From the NCBI GenBank assembly GCA_949373075.1, contig CASIBX010000028.1, positions 1 to 32,762 on the forward strand: a stretch of DNA of 32,762 nt. The letters run 5' to 3'. The notes under the pieces were generated by a model that did no database searches, was not told the origin of the DNA, and was given only the letters and a program-made list of their open reading frames with translations. A program made the translations under genes and the position numbers. Within the stretch, counting starts at the first letter, position 1, and each line of letters begins with the position of its first letter. Below are positions 25,041-32,762 of this stretch, in pieces. This DNA is from Candidatus Poseidoniaceae archaeon (GTDB taxonomy: Archaea > Thermoplasmatota > Poseidoniia > Poseidoniales > Poseidoniaceae).

Positions 25041-26339
25041 TCAAGCCTTCTTCTCGATCTTCATACAGACACCAGCCGCGACGGTCTTACCCATGTCACG
25101 GATAGCGAAGCGAGACAATTCAGGGAACGTCTTCATGTCCTCGATTGCCATTGGCTTAGTAGGCTGGAAGCGAACTAGACAAGCGTCACCAGACTTCAAG
25201 AAACTAGGGTTAGCTTCTTTTCCATTCTTGTTTGTCTTCTCTAGAAGTTCCATGAACTTGACTGCAACTTGTGCTGTGTGTGCGTGGAATACAGGTGTGT
25301 AGCCAACGGATACTGCCTTTGGAATGTCCATAAGCTGAATCTGTCCAACGAAGTGTTCGTCGTGACGAACGAATGTTGGTGCTGTGTCAGTGTATCCTGC
25401 AACGTCACCACGGCGGATTTCATCAGCAGCAAGTCCACGAACGTTGAATCCAACGTTGTCTCCAGGTTCTGCCTTAGGTACCATTGTGTGGTGCATCTCG
25501 ATTGACTTGACTTCAGCAGACTTCTGTGAAGGATTGAACATTACTGTCTTTCCAACGTTTAGAGTTCCGGTTTCAATCTTACCAACAGGCACTGTTCCAA
25601 TACCGGAGATCTTGTAGACATCCTGAATTGGTAGGCGAAGTGGCTTGTCAACTGGCTTGTTCGGCATTTCTGCTGCGTCAATAGCCTCGAATAATGTAGG
25701 TCCATTGTACCATGGGCACTTGTCAGACTTATCGAAGACGTTGTCTCCGTTAAGACTGGATGCTGGAATCATTGGAATACGGTCAAGTTGTCTTGCAAAA
25801 CCTGCAGTCTTCAGTAGGTTTGTTACTTGCTCACATGCAGTCTTGTACTTGTCTTCCGACCAGTCAACACCAGAGATATCCATCTTGTTAACGTGAATGA
25901 TTAACTCTGCAACACCCAATACCTTAGCAAGGAATGCGTGCTCCTTTGTCTGAGCGTTTACACCGTCGTTAGCAGCACATAGTAGAACTGCTGTGTCAGC
26001 TTGGCTAGCACCAGTAATCATGTTCTTTACGAAGTCACGGTGACCTGGAGCATCGATGATAGTCCAGTAGTACTTAGGTGTAAAGAATTCTTTGTGCGCA
26101 ACGTCGATTGTGATACCGCGCTCTCTCTCTTCCTTTAGACCGTCCATGACATATGCAAGACCGAATCCGGCCTTACCGGACTCAGCAGCGAGTTTTTCGT
26201 TCTTTTCGATAACGTGTGCTTCGATGTGACCGGAGTCCAAAAGAAGACGACCTACAGTGGTCGACTTTCCGTGATCTACGTGTCCAATAAACACAATATT
26301 GCGGTGTGGTTTGCTCTTATCTTCCCATTGAGATCCCAT
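25041..26339 (-). CDS. tuf: Translation elongation factor EF-1 alpha
   Basis: The GTPase delivers aminoacyl-tRNA to the ribosome. The ATG at 26339 is preceded by AAAGGAGAG and gives 432 residues; a start ten codons further upstream would bury this site. The G1 motif GHVDHGKS is at 19-26, switch II DAPGHRDF, and G4 NKMD in HVNKMDISG. Domain II and III parts such as PVGKIETGTLNVGKTV are complete. The archaeal-type ending includes FAIRDMGKTVAAGVC. Gene order tuf then rps10 follows the archaeal str cluster, but rps7 and fusA are not upstream here; a lipoprotein gene is. Confidence 0.97.
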   Translation of the reverse strand: MGSQWEDKSKPHRNIVFIGHVDHGKSTTVGRLLLDSGHIEAHVIEKNEKLAAESGKAGFGLAYVMDGLKEERERGITIDVAHKEFFTPKYYWTIIDAPGHRDFVKNMITGASQADTAVLLCAANDGVNAQTKEHAFLAKVLGVAELIIHVNKMDISGVDWSEDKYKTACEQVTNLLKTAGFARQLDRIPMIPASSLNGDNVFDKSDKCPWYNGPTLFEAIDAAEMPNKPVDKPLRLPIQDVYKISGIGTVPVGKIETGTLNVGKTVMFNPSQKSAEVKSIEMHHTMVPKAEPGDNVGFNVRGLAADEIRRGDVAGYTDTAPTFVRHDEHFVGQIQLMDIPKAVSVGYTPVFHAHTAQVAVKFMELLEKTNKNGKEANPSFLKSGDACLVRFQPTKPMAIEDMKTFPELSRFAIRDMGKTVAAGVCMKIEKKA

Positions 26340-26448
26340 ATTGCTCTCTCCTTTGCAATCTGCCGACATTCCACCCCTATTTGAATACCGCGACGCGGAT
26401 AAGGCATGAATAGGTGAAGAAACTGGTGACTGAGTGGCTTTCGGTGCC

Positions 26449-27621
26449 TCACTTGTAGACTAAGCGGATAATTAGGGATTCAACTTCTAGGTCGTTTACC
26501 TTATCGTTGCGTAAAGTCATAGTCCACTCGCCGTCCTTCCATTGAGACTCACTGAAGTGATATGAGCCAGTGAACTGTAGCCATACACAATCAGTGTCTG
26601 AATCACAATCTCCACTTTGACGCTGGTCCAGCCCAATTGCACTGGTATTCCCTGCTTCTTCGTCTGTAGAGTTGAATCCGTAAAGATCTAATTTTGCTCG
26701 GCAATTATTAGTACCCGGGACATTGGTACAATCATCTGCATCTTCTTTCATATATACCAATTCTCCAACCGCACGACGGATTGTATTTCCTGAATCAAGG
26801 TCTTGACTTACAGGGAATGAGAACTCAATATCAATTGGACTATTCGAGTTGTTTCCACCAATTGCAAAATCATTCCACTTAGCGACGTAGTTAACGTAAA
26901 CTACAACCTCATCAGTATTACTCAATCCTGCACCATTGGTTACTGTTAATGCGATTTTGTACTCTCCTGCAAGGACTTCTTTCCATTCAACTGTCTCGCC
27001 AGTTAGGTCTGCGTCATTCTCCGAATCACCGTCACCGTCTTCATCGCGTTCAAGGTCAAGGTCCCAATCCCAAGTTGAAATATATTCATCAGAACTACCA
27101 CCATCTGAATTTGTGCCATCTAGATTGACGGTTGTTGTTGCTAACAGATTCTTGTTCGAGGTACTTTTATCCATTTCACAAATGTAAACCCAGTAGTAAT
27201 TGCCTGAATTTACACTCTCGCCTTCACAATCACTCATAGGAGAATATGAGCCTGCATCTGCAGTAGGGTCTGGTGCATCAGCATCGATTACCTTTATTGT
27301 ACGGGATTGTGAATTTGAATCGGTTCCGTCAGAGACTGTAAGTTTGACTTCGTAACTACCTGCATCGGGATATGACCAGGTGACTGTTCGCCCGGTGTCA
27401 TCATAAGCGCCATCACTATCAAAATCCCACTTGTAAGTAAGTGAAGCTCCAGAAGGAAGAGAGGCTCCCCCATCAAAATCAATATCCATGCCTGTTCTGA
27501 TGTTCTTGGCAGGGTCGTAATCGAATATCGCTTCGACCGCTGAAGAGGAAGATTCGTCATCAGACATGCACCCAGCGAGGCTGGCTGAGATGAACAACAG
27601 GGCCATCAAAATAGGTTTCAT
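26449..27621 (-). CDS. PKD-domain lipoprotein with P-domain-like C-terminus
   Basis: The 390-residue product starts at the ATG at 27621 with a lipoprotein signal (MKPILMALLFISASLAGC), the lipobox Cys being residue 18. A first PKD domain spans about 25-105 (YKWDFDSDGAYDDTG, SYEVKLTVSDGT). A second around 165-240 has STWDWDLDLERDEDGDGD and GEYKIALTVTNGAG. The C-terminal part ends in WKDGEWTMTLRNDKVNDLEV, which resembles the closing strand pattern of proprotein convertase P domains. Cysteine pairs (DCTNVPGTNNC, DCDSDTDC) suggest extracellular disulfides. It is a surface binding protein; no catalytic domain is seen. It lies between tuf and the polymerase gene, with no sign of co-regulation. Confidence 0.85.
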   Translation of the reverse strand: MKPILMALLFISASLAGCMSDDESSSSAVEAIFDYDPAKNIRTGMDIDFDGGASLPSGASLTYKWDFDSDGAYDDTGRTVTWSYPDAGSYEVKLTVSDGTDSNSQSRTIKVIDADAPDPTADAGSYSPMSDCEGESVNSGNYYWVYICEMDKSTSNKNLLATTTVNLDGTNSDGGSSDEYISTWDWDLDLERDEDGDGDSENDADLTGETVEWKEVLAGEYKIALTVTNGAGLSNTDEVVVYVNYVAKWNDFAIGGNNSNSPIDIEFSFPVSQDLDSGNTIRRAVGELVYMKEDADDCTNVPGTNNCRAKLDLYGFNSTDEEAGNTSAIGLDQRQSGDCDSDTDCVWLQFTGSYHFSESQWKDGEWTMTLRNDKVNDLEVESLIIRLVYK

Positions 27622-27676
27622 CACTACAGCGAGGATAACAGGTCCCATTCAACTCTTGCCCTTCCTGACCCATCAA

Positions 27677-30196
27677 TTAGAACGAGAATAGGGATGTTTG
27701 ACGGTTTCCAGAAAGCAATTCCTTCGCACTCCATCCGAATGCTTCAGTAATTCTGCCAAAAGCGGTAGCTAGGCGGTCTGCATAGTATTGGCCATCATAT
27801 TCCGTAACAGGGTCTTCCTCCAGCCAAGGCTTTATTTGCATAGGTCGGTTTCTTGCATTGGTAACAATGTATGATACCTTCATTCCAGGAGTGAAAGGAA
27901 GTCCTTTCATTATCAGTGACTTTGCGGCATTAACCTGAATCATTGAATCTGGATTTGCATAATCCTTGGTGAAATCCCATTTTGCCCTTTTTTTGTCCCA
28001 ACGCCCTTTACAGGATTTACTCATAATCAGGTCGCGGACCGGAACTTCTCCATTCTTGGCTGCAGAAATTGTATCGATTGCTAGATTGATTGCTGCCTCT
28101 GAATCATCATCCAAGACATACCTGAACATCTGCTTCAGGCCGTCTGTAAGATACCTGAATGAATCTGACCTTTGTGTTTCATATCCTTTGATCATCATCT
28201 TTTCTTTTGGCCAAACAACTTGCCCGACATATCTCTTTTTTGCGCCATGGCTGAAGAAAACTGAAAGCCCAGTCTCAAATTCAAGTTCAGCGCTTGCTTC
28301 ACTGAATCGTTTCGCTGTGCTATGACCAAACTCAATCATAGTATCATACGGGTCATCAACACCTTCGACTGGCGTCTTGACGAAGATTGAGTCCGTATCT
28401 GAATACACAACATGTTGACCTTCATCACCCAGTTTTTGAATTATTGATTTGATATTCTGTCGCGCCCACGCCGTAATTGATTCGCCTAATTGCCGATGAG
28501 TAAAGCGATAGAAGCCGCTTGCAAAAACACCGTAAAATGAATTCATCAATATTTTCACAGCATATTGCATTTGGTCATGATAAGATTGGACTGACTCGTC
28601 ATCTGCATCCCGCATTCCCGCTTTGTGAACATCTCTTTGAGCCATCAAATCTTCTAGTAATGTTGGAACCATTCCTCTCCGACCGCTTTCATTACGGAAT
28701 TTCGCACCAGTTGGAGATTCATACTCTTGCTCATCAGCATCTGGTTGGTCCGTGCTACTCTCATCAATCCGCGTTGTATAGCAGATGTTTTTACCAATCA
28801 TAATCGAAGGATACATCGATTTGAAATCAAGAATGGCTACCCAGCGATGTAATCCCGCTTCAACATCGTGCACATATCCACCTTCGATTTGACTTTCCTT
28901 TTTATCGGCTGAACCGGTCAATGGAACTCCAATTCCAGTTCTATCCGCCATACGAATTACCAGTGAATCAATCAATTGTGAAGTCGTACCATTAGCACTG
29001 GTATCAAGTGGAACCTTTGCAACAGCAGCCACTGCCTCTTTACGGCGGAATGCTTGGATTTTATGCATTATGTCCAAAGGTAATTCTGCATCGCGCAGGC
29101 AGTATTCTATCACTACATCAGGGCGTGCTGCCCACTCTTCATCCATCTTTGAAGCATCAACGTCCATCTTTTGCATTTCTTCATCATCAGGAAATAGCAA
29201 GTTTGAGACAAATTTCAGAGTCTCTCGTTGAGGCCTAAGAGCTTGACGGGCTTGCCACCAAGCGTCCATTACGCATCTTCCACCTAGATTCCAGGCTCTA
29301 GTAACACCCCGTGTTGGATACAGGGTATCTCGACGACGCCCCTCTTCAGAAGTTGATACGCGGCCCCACCCCAGAGTTGCCACTTTGAGAGATTTGTCAC
29401 GCTTTGCAATAAGATTCGCTCTATCAAAAATGCGACCCATATCGAAATTGTCGATATTGTATCCAGTGATAATGTCGGGGTCATTACTCCTTACCAATTG
29501 AGTTAATTCTCGAAGTATTGATTCTTCATCACCAGCATATGTATGTCGAGTTCTTTCGCCTGTACCCATATCTTCGATTACTGCAGCAGCACACAGTATG
29601 GTATCATGAGCGATTGAGGTCTCAAGGTCAAATGAGAAGATCTTGAAAGGCGCAGGGAAAGGTTCGCAGTCGCGCACATCATCCATGGTAATATCAAGAC
29701 AAATATCGACTGGATGATCGCTCTCTACAACTTCCCCTTCAACACTAACATGCATAGAAAGGTCACCATCCAAGAAAAACCGATTTACGAAGGGGATGTC
29801 ACCTGACAAAATGGTCCAACTCCCAGCTACCTCTTTCCTCAACTTGGGAACCATGAATGGTTGGCTGGCAAATACTTTCCAAACTGGTTTAACTCCAAGG
29901 TCGGTCCATTTCATTTCAGGGCCTTGGATTTCTGTGACTTCTTCATTTGAGCGCACTTGGTCTAAATCGATAACTCGAGATTCATCCCATCTCCCATTGG
30001 GAGTGATTTCGAACCATGGTTTGACACCATGAACTCTAAGCAATACAGACTCACTGCTACGTGCTCTAGCCCATAATTCTATGACTGTAGAATTGCCTAC
30101 AGATGAATACCTGCCGGTGATGATAGCAACATCACCACTCCAGCGCATGTAACACTGTGAAAGTCGATAGGCCAACAACTTGTCGAAAGTGCACAT
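27677..30196 (-). CDS. polB: DNA polymerase family B (replicative PolB)
   Basis: This is a chromosomal DNA polymerase with proofreading. From the ATG at 30196 the product has 839 residues; 30148 is an alternative start that still precedes the first conserved strand, while 30331 would overlap the divergent aminotransferase gene. Exonuclease motifs are FSFDLETS, ITGYNIDNFD and YCLRDAELP. Polymerase motifs are DFKSMYPSI (A), KILMNSFYG (B) and YSDTDS (C), with KKRY after them. The C-terminus ends in QTSLFSF, a PCNA-binding PIP box at the extreme end. All catalytic residues are present. The sequence is continuous, with no inteins or frameshifts. Confidence 0.96.
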   Translation of the reverse strand: MCTFDKLLAYRLSQCYMRWSGDVAIITGRYSSVGNSTVIELWARARSSESVLLRVHGVKPWFEITPNGRWDESRVIDLDQVRSNEEVTEIQGPEMKWTDLGVKPVWKVFASQPFMVPKLRKEVAGSWTILSGDIPFVNRFFLDGDLSMHVSVEGEVVESDHPVDICLDITMDDVRDCEPFPAPFKIFSFDLETSIAHDTILCAAAVIEDMGTGERTRHTYAGDEESILRELTQLVRSNDPDIITGYNIDNFDMGRIFDRANLIAKRDKSLKVATLGWGRVSTSEEGRRRDTLYPTRGVTRAWNLGGRCVMDAWWQARQALRPQRETLKFVSNLLFPDDEEMQKMDVDASKMDEEWAARPDVVIEYCLRDAELPLDIMHKIQAFRRKEAVAAVAKVPLDTSANGTTSQLIDSLVIRMADRTGIGVPLTGSADKKESQIEGGYVHDVEAGLHRWVAILDFKSMYPSIMIGKNICYTTRIDESSTDQPDADEQEYESPTGAKFRNESGRRGMVPTLLEDLMAQRDVHKAGMRDADDESVQSYHDQMQYAVKILMNSFYGVFASGFYRFTHRQLGESITAWARQNIKSIIQKLGDEGQHVVYSDTDSIFVKTPVEGVDDPYDTMIEFGHSTAKRFSEASAELEFETGLSVFFSHGAKKRYVGQVVWPKEKMMIKGYETQRSDSFRYLTDGLKQMFRYVLDDDSEAAINLAIDTISAAKNGEVPVRDLIMSKSCKGRWDKKRAKWDFTKDYANPDSMIQVNAAKSLIMKGLPFTPGMKVSYIVTNARNRPMQIKPWLEEDPVTEYDGQYYADRLATAFGRITEAFGWSAKELLSGNRQTSLFSF

Positions 30197-30248
30197 TCGC
30201 TGAAATCGCGCACAATCATTGAATACCGGCGGGCTCTGGTACGCTACG

Positions 30249-31280
30249 ATGAGCGAAGCACCGGTCGATTGGGACTCCCTAACATTCTCGATGACCGAGA
30301 CTGATAATATGTACATTGCAAAGACCACCATCGATGCACCATGGGAGCCAGGAGAGATGCATCCTTACGGAAATATCTCAATTTCACCAGCAGCCGGAGT
30401 CATAAATTACGGGCAAGGGCTGTTTGAGGGAATGAAAGCATACCGCACTGCTGCAGGAAGAGTAGTATTATTCCGCCCTGAAGAAAATGCTCGGCGTATG
30501 CAGCGTGGCGCTGACAGATTGAAGATGCCACCAGTGCCTGAATCAATTTTCATCGATGCTGTAGAACAGTGTGTACAGCAGAATTCCCGATGGGTCCCTC
30601 CAATGGGCAAGGGTGCTCTTTACGTTAGACCCCTTTTGAACGGGAGTGGCGCAGTACTTGGAGTCGCACCTGCTCCCGAATATACCTTCATGATTTATGT
30701 CACACCAGTGGGACCATATTTCAAGGGTGGAATGTCGTGTATCAACTTACTCATCAGCGATGACCATCACCGTGCTGCACCGGGTGGATCTGGTGGAGTT
30801 AAAGCAATAGGAAACTATGCACCTGGTATGATGCCATCAAGGAAAGCAAAGGAAGCAGGATTCGCCGAAGTCATTTACTTGGATGCTGAAGAACACAAGT
30901 ACGTGGAAGAAGTTGGTGCTGCAAATTTCTTCTGTCTAAAAGATGGAGTATTGTACACGCCTGAATTGACGGGAACCATTCTCCCGGGTATTACACGCGA
31001 TTCCATAATACGCCTAGCCCGACATATGGGCTATGAAGTGGTTGAGAAGAAGGTGCCAGCAGACTTTGCCATGAGTGCAGAGGAAGCATTCTGTTGTGGA
31101 ACTGCGGCGGTAATCTCTCCAATAGGTTCAATCACACTAGGTGACAAAACCGCCACCTACTCAGACGGTTCAACCCCTGGAGAGTTGACTTTGAAATTGT
31201 ATGATGCTCTAACAAATATCCAAAATGAAGTTGATGAAGACCTCTTTGGATGGGTTCACCCAGTACCTGGACTTAGCTAA
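30249..31280 (+). CDS. ilvE: Branched-chain amino acid aminotransferase
   Basis: This PLP enzyme makes or breaks down leucine, isoleucine and valine by transferring the amino group with 2-oxoglutarate. The start at 30249 gives MSEAPVDWDSLTFSMTETDN and 343 residues; the upstream GTG-range codons would enter the polymerase promoter region. The type II BCAT pattern is clear: YGQGLFEGMKAYR at 54-66, FRPEENARRMQRGADRLKMP, LYVRPLLNGSG, and the PLP lysine in GGVKAIGNYAPG at residue 185. EVGAANFF follows in the family position for the cofactor phosphate region. The gene is divergent from polB with about 50 bases between starts and has no clear ribosome-binding site, as in leaderless archaeal transcripts. 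Confidence 0.94.
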   Translation: MSEAPVDWDSLTFSMTETDNMYIAKTTIDAPWEPGEMHPYGNISISPAAGVINYGQGLFEGMKAYRTAAGRVVLFRPEENARRMQRGADRLKMPPVPESIFIDAVEQCVQQNSRWVPPMGKGALYVRPLLNGSGAVLGVAPAPEYTFMIYVTPVGPYFKGGMSCINLLISDDHHRAAPGGSGGVKAIGNYAPGMMPSRKAKEAGFAEVIYLDAEEHKYVEEVGAANFFCLKDGVLYTPELTGTILPGITRDSIIRLARHMGYEVVEKKVPADFAMSAEEAFCCGTAAVISPIGSITLGDKTATYSDGSTPGELTLKLYDALTNIQNEVDEDLFGWVHPVPGLS

Positions 31281-31303
31281 ATTGAGAGTTTTCACTTAGC
31301 AAG

Positions 31304-31355
31304 TCATTGCAAAGGGTAGTGACAAAAATGACCCACACAAGCCCATTCGCAATGA
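31304..31355. terminator. Inverted repeat between convergent ilvE and collagenase-like genes
   Basis: TCATTGC at 31304-31310 and GCAATGA at 31349-31355 are perfect reverse complements separated by 38 bases in the 76-base gap between two convergent stop codons. It could terminate either transcript. The stem is short, so support is weak. Confidence 0.25.
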
Positions 31356-31356
31356 A

Positions 31357-32762
31357 TCATAAATTGCCAATAGTCCATTGACAAATCAAATCTGTGGAAA
31401 TATAGGTATAACTTGATTCGACATCATGATATTGATAATCAGGGCTTAATGTACAAACTGTGCGAGCGTATGTTGCTGGATTTGCAGCATGAATTTGATT
31501 GGCAATTTCATAAGCATACATCTCTAAGCTTTCAATCAATAATACCTCCTCAGCGTCAGAATCCAACCATTCCGACTCAACATAAATATTACATCGATAA
31601 TAATTGATTGTACTATCTTCCAAGCATTCAATAGAGCCATTTGCCCTTGTTCTATTTACGTCTTCATCCAACTGAACAAGGATGTTCTCGGCAAAATACT
31701 GGCCCTGGGGCAACGGAATTTCACAATGGTAAGATGTTGAATGATTGAAAGTCGAACGGAAGTGGGTAGGCTCGATAAGAATGCTATCGAACCAACATAC
31801 TGCATCATTAAGGTTAGATAAATCAGGGTTCTCACTTATGTCATTCATCAATTTATCTAAATGTAGATTAAACACCGACCAACTATTTTCGCTGGTCGAA
31901 TCAAATGAATTATTTAGATGCAAAGTCCCAATACATCTGTATCGTTGGAAACTCTCTTTAACAGCGAAATCACATTCTACATCGTAACCGTATTTTGAAA
32001 TTCTTCTGATTTCATTTTCAACGAATGCTGTTTCTATGTAAGCAAGATTCTCATTTTCCAAGAATTCTGCCGTCGGTGAACTGTATGAGTCCAATAAAAG
32101 CAGCATTTGATCAATATGAAGTTGATAATCCTCCTCAAAAGAATCATCTGATGCAAGACCGTCTACAATAGCATCAAAGCAATCTGCATCATCATTATTC
32201 AGGCATTCAAATAAATCTCTGATTATGTGATTGTGATTGTGATACATGAAATCGAACAATGCAGCACCGTAACGATAAAATTTAGCGCCTGAATTGTAAG
32301 ATGATGAAAATATCTGGTCTGTAGTTAGTCGATTTGGACCATCATTATCTATTCTCTGTAAAACACTTAATCTTGGCTCAATTCCATCTCTCTTGGTGCT
32401 CCCTGTCAAAAACTCTGCTAACCCTTCATCGAACCATGTTAATCGATTACCGTCATAGATTTCATTTTCGCCCCACATGCCATGAATAATATGGCGGTTG
32501 GCTAAGTAGTGTACATACTCATGACGTACAAGCTCCTCGAGAGTGTATATGCTTTCATCGGGTGTCCGCTGATAAGTGAAAAATTTACCCCACTGTTCAA
32601 TATAGATGCCACCGTTATTCGAACTTGTACCATAGATCAAGGGTTGATAAGCCCGATAGTCTGCTCTTGAGCCATAAATTATCATCGTAATGTTATGATT
32701 AGGGTCCTCATCAACAGGTAGTGAGGATTCACTTAACCTGAAAAACTGTGCTTTTACCTCCT
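31357..32762 (-). CDS. Collagenase-type zinc metallopeptidase (family M9-like), 5' truncated
   Basis: The frame stays open to the window edge, so the N-terminus is missing; ATG at 32685 is internal. The catalytic core matches clostridial collagenases: NNGGIYIEQWGKFFTYQRTP, then SIYTLEELVRHEYVHYLANR with HExxH (H55, E56 and H59 counting from the codon at 32685), then RLTWFDEGLAEFLTGSTKRD with the third zinc ligand E87, 28 residues after H59. The YRYGAALFDFMYHN helix and a following sandwich-like helper region (YRCIGTLHLNNSF) fit the same family. No PKD or PPC domains follow before the stop. It probably degrades extracellular protein or collagen-like polymer. Archaeal members of this family are not common in my knowledge. 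Confidence 0.88.
   Translation of the reverse strand, partial: EVKAQFFRLSESSLPVDEDPNHNITMIIYGSRADYRAYQPLIYGTSSNNGGIYIEQWGKFFTYQRTPDESIYTLEELVRHEYVHYLANRHIIHGMWGENEIYDGNRLTWFDEGLAEFLTGSTKRDGIEPRLSVLQRIDNDGPNRLTTDQIFSSSYNSGAKFYRYGAALFDFMYHNHNHIIRDLFECLNNDDADCFDAIVDGLASDDSFEEDYQLHIDQMLLLLDSYSSPTAEFLENENLAYIETAFVENEIRRISKYGYDVECDFAVKESFQRYRCIGTLHLNNSFDSTSENSWSVFNLHLDKLMNDISENPDLSNLNDAVCWFDSILIEPTHFRSTFNHSTSYHCEIPLPQGQYFAENILVQLDEDVNRTRANGSIECLEDSTINYYRCNIYVESEWLDSDAEEVLLIESLEMYAYEIANQIHAANPATYARTVCTLSPDYQYHDVESSYTYISTDLICQWTIGNL

Noticed and set aside
30197-30331. N-terminal extension of PolB to 30331
   Set aside because: It would run into the divergent ilvE coding region, and the added residues have no family counterpart.
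31413-31607. Plus-strand small frame opposite the collagenase-like gene
   Set aside because: No ribosome-binding site, and the opposite strand has clear family sequence.

Overview
The window reads as a chromosome fragment from a planktonic euryarchaeon, most likely a Marine Group II archaeon (Candidatus Poseidoniales). The evidence is archaeal-type information genes (L7Ae-S28e-L24e-Ndk-aIF5B cluster, EF-1alpha followed by S10, family B DNA polymerase ending in a PIP box, a GINS51-like protein, a CDP-alcohol phosphatidyltransferase of the archaetidylserine synthase type), together with very large secreted or anchored proteins carrying thrombospondin type 3, PKD and MAM-like modules. The lineage is inferred from gene style; no rRNA gene is present to confirm it.

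Layout. 1-831: 3' end of a PRPP synthase gene (+). 917-4159: ribosomal and translation cluster rpl7ae, rps28e, rpl24e, ndk, infB (+); four of these five genes are broken by frameshifts that look like sequence errors. 4256-6899 (+): MoxR-type AAA ATPase, ParA-type ATPase, a small ribbon-helix-helix-like protein and an 85-residue protein resembling half of a PIN toxin. 6900-16611 (-): a calcium-repeat membrane protein, a very long coiled-coil protein, archaetidylserine synthase, a triple zinc-ribbon protein, a winged-helix regulator with several frameshifts and a P1B metal ATPase with at least six frameshifts. 16660-17385 (+): archaeal phosphoglycolate phosphatase. 17391-17472 (-): tRNA-Leu(CAA). 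17501-23470 (-): a giant surface protein of about 1990 residues. 23531-24553 (+): GINS51-like replication factor. 24668-26339 (-): tuf-rps10 operon with a hairpin plus T-run terminator. 26449-27621 (-): PKD lipoprotein. 27677-30196 (-): PolB. 30249-31280 (+): branched-chain aminotransferase. 31357-32762 (-): a collagenase-type (M9) metallopeptidase cut by the window end.

How the genes relate. The first 4.2 kb is a translation block, with Ndk and PRPP synthase supplying nucleotides. Surface and degradation functions (M9 peptidase, PKD lipoprotein, giant MAM-like protein, TSP3 protein) alternate with replication genes (GINS, PolB), which fits a heterotroph living on particle-derived protein. 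The metal ATPase, wHTH, zinc-ribbon and pssA genes run in the same direction with short gaps and may be co-transcribed. The most system-like group is MoxR-ParA-RHH-PIN-like: a ParA with a small putative DNA-binding partner and a toxin remnant. No CRISPR array, insertion sequence, prophage or rRNA was seen. The only stretches over 300 bases that lack a long uninterrupted reading frame (for example 13488-13926) hold pieces of frameshifted genes, so essentially no large non-coding region remains.
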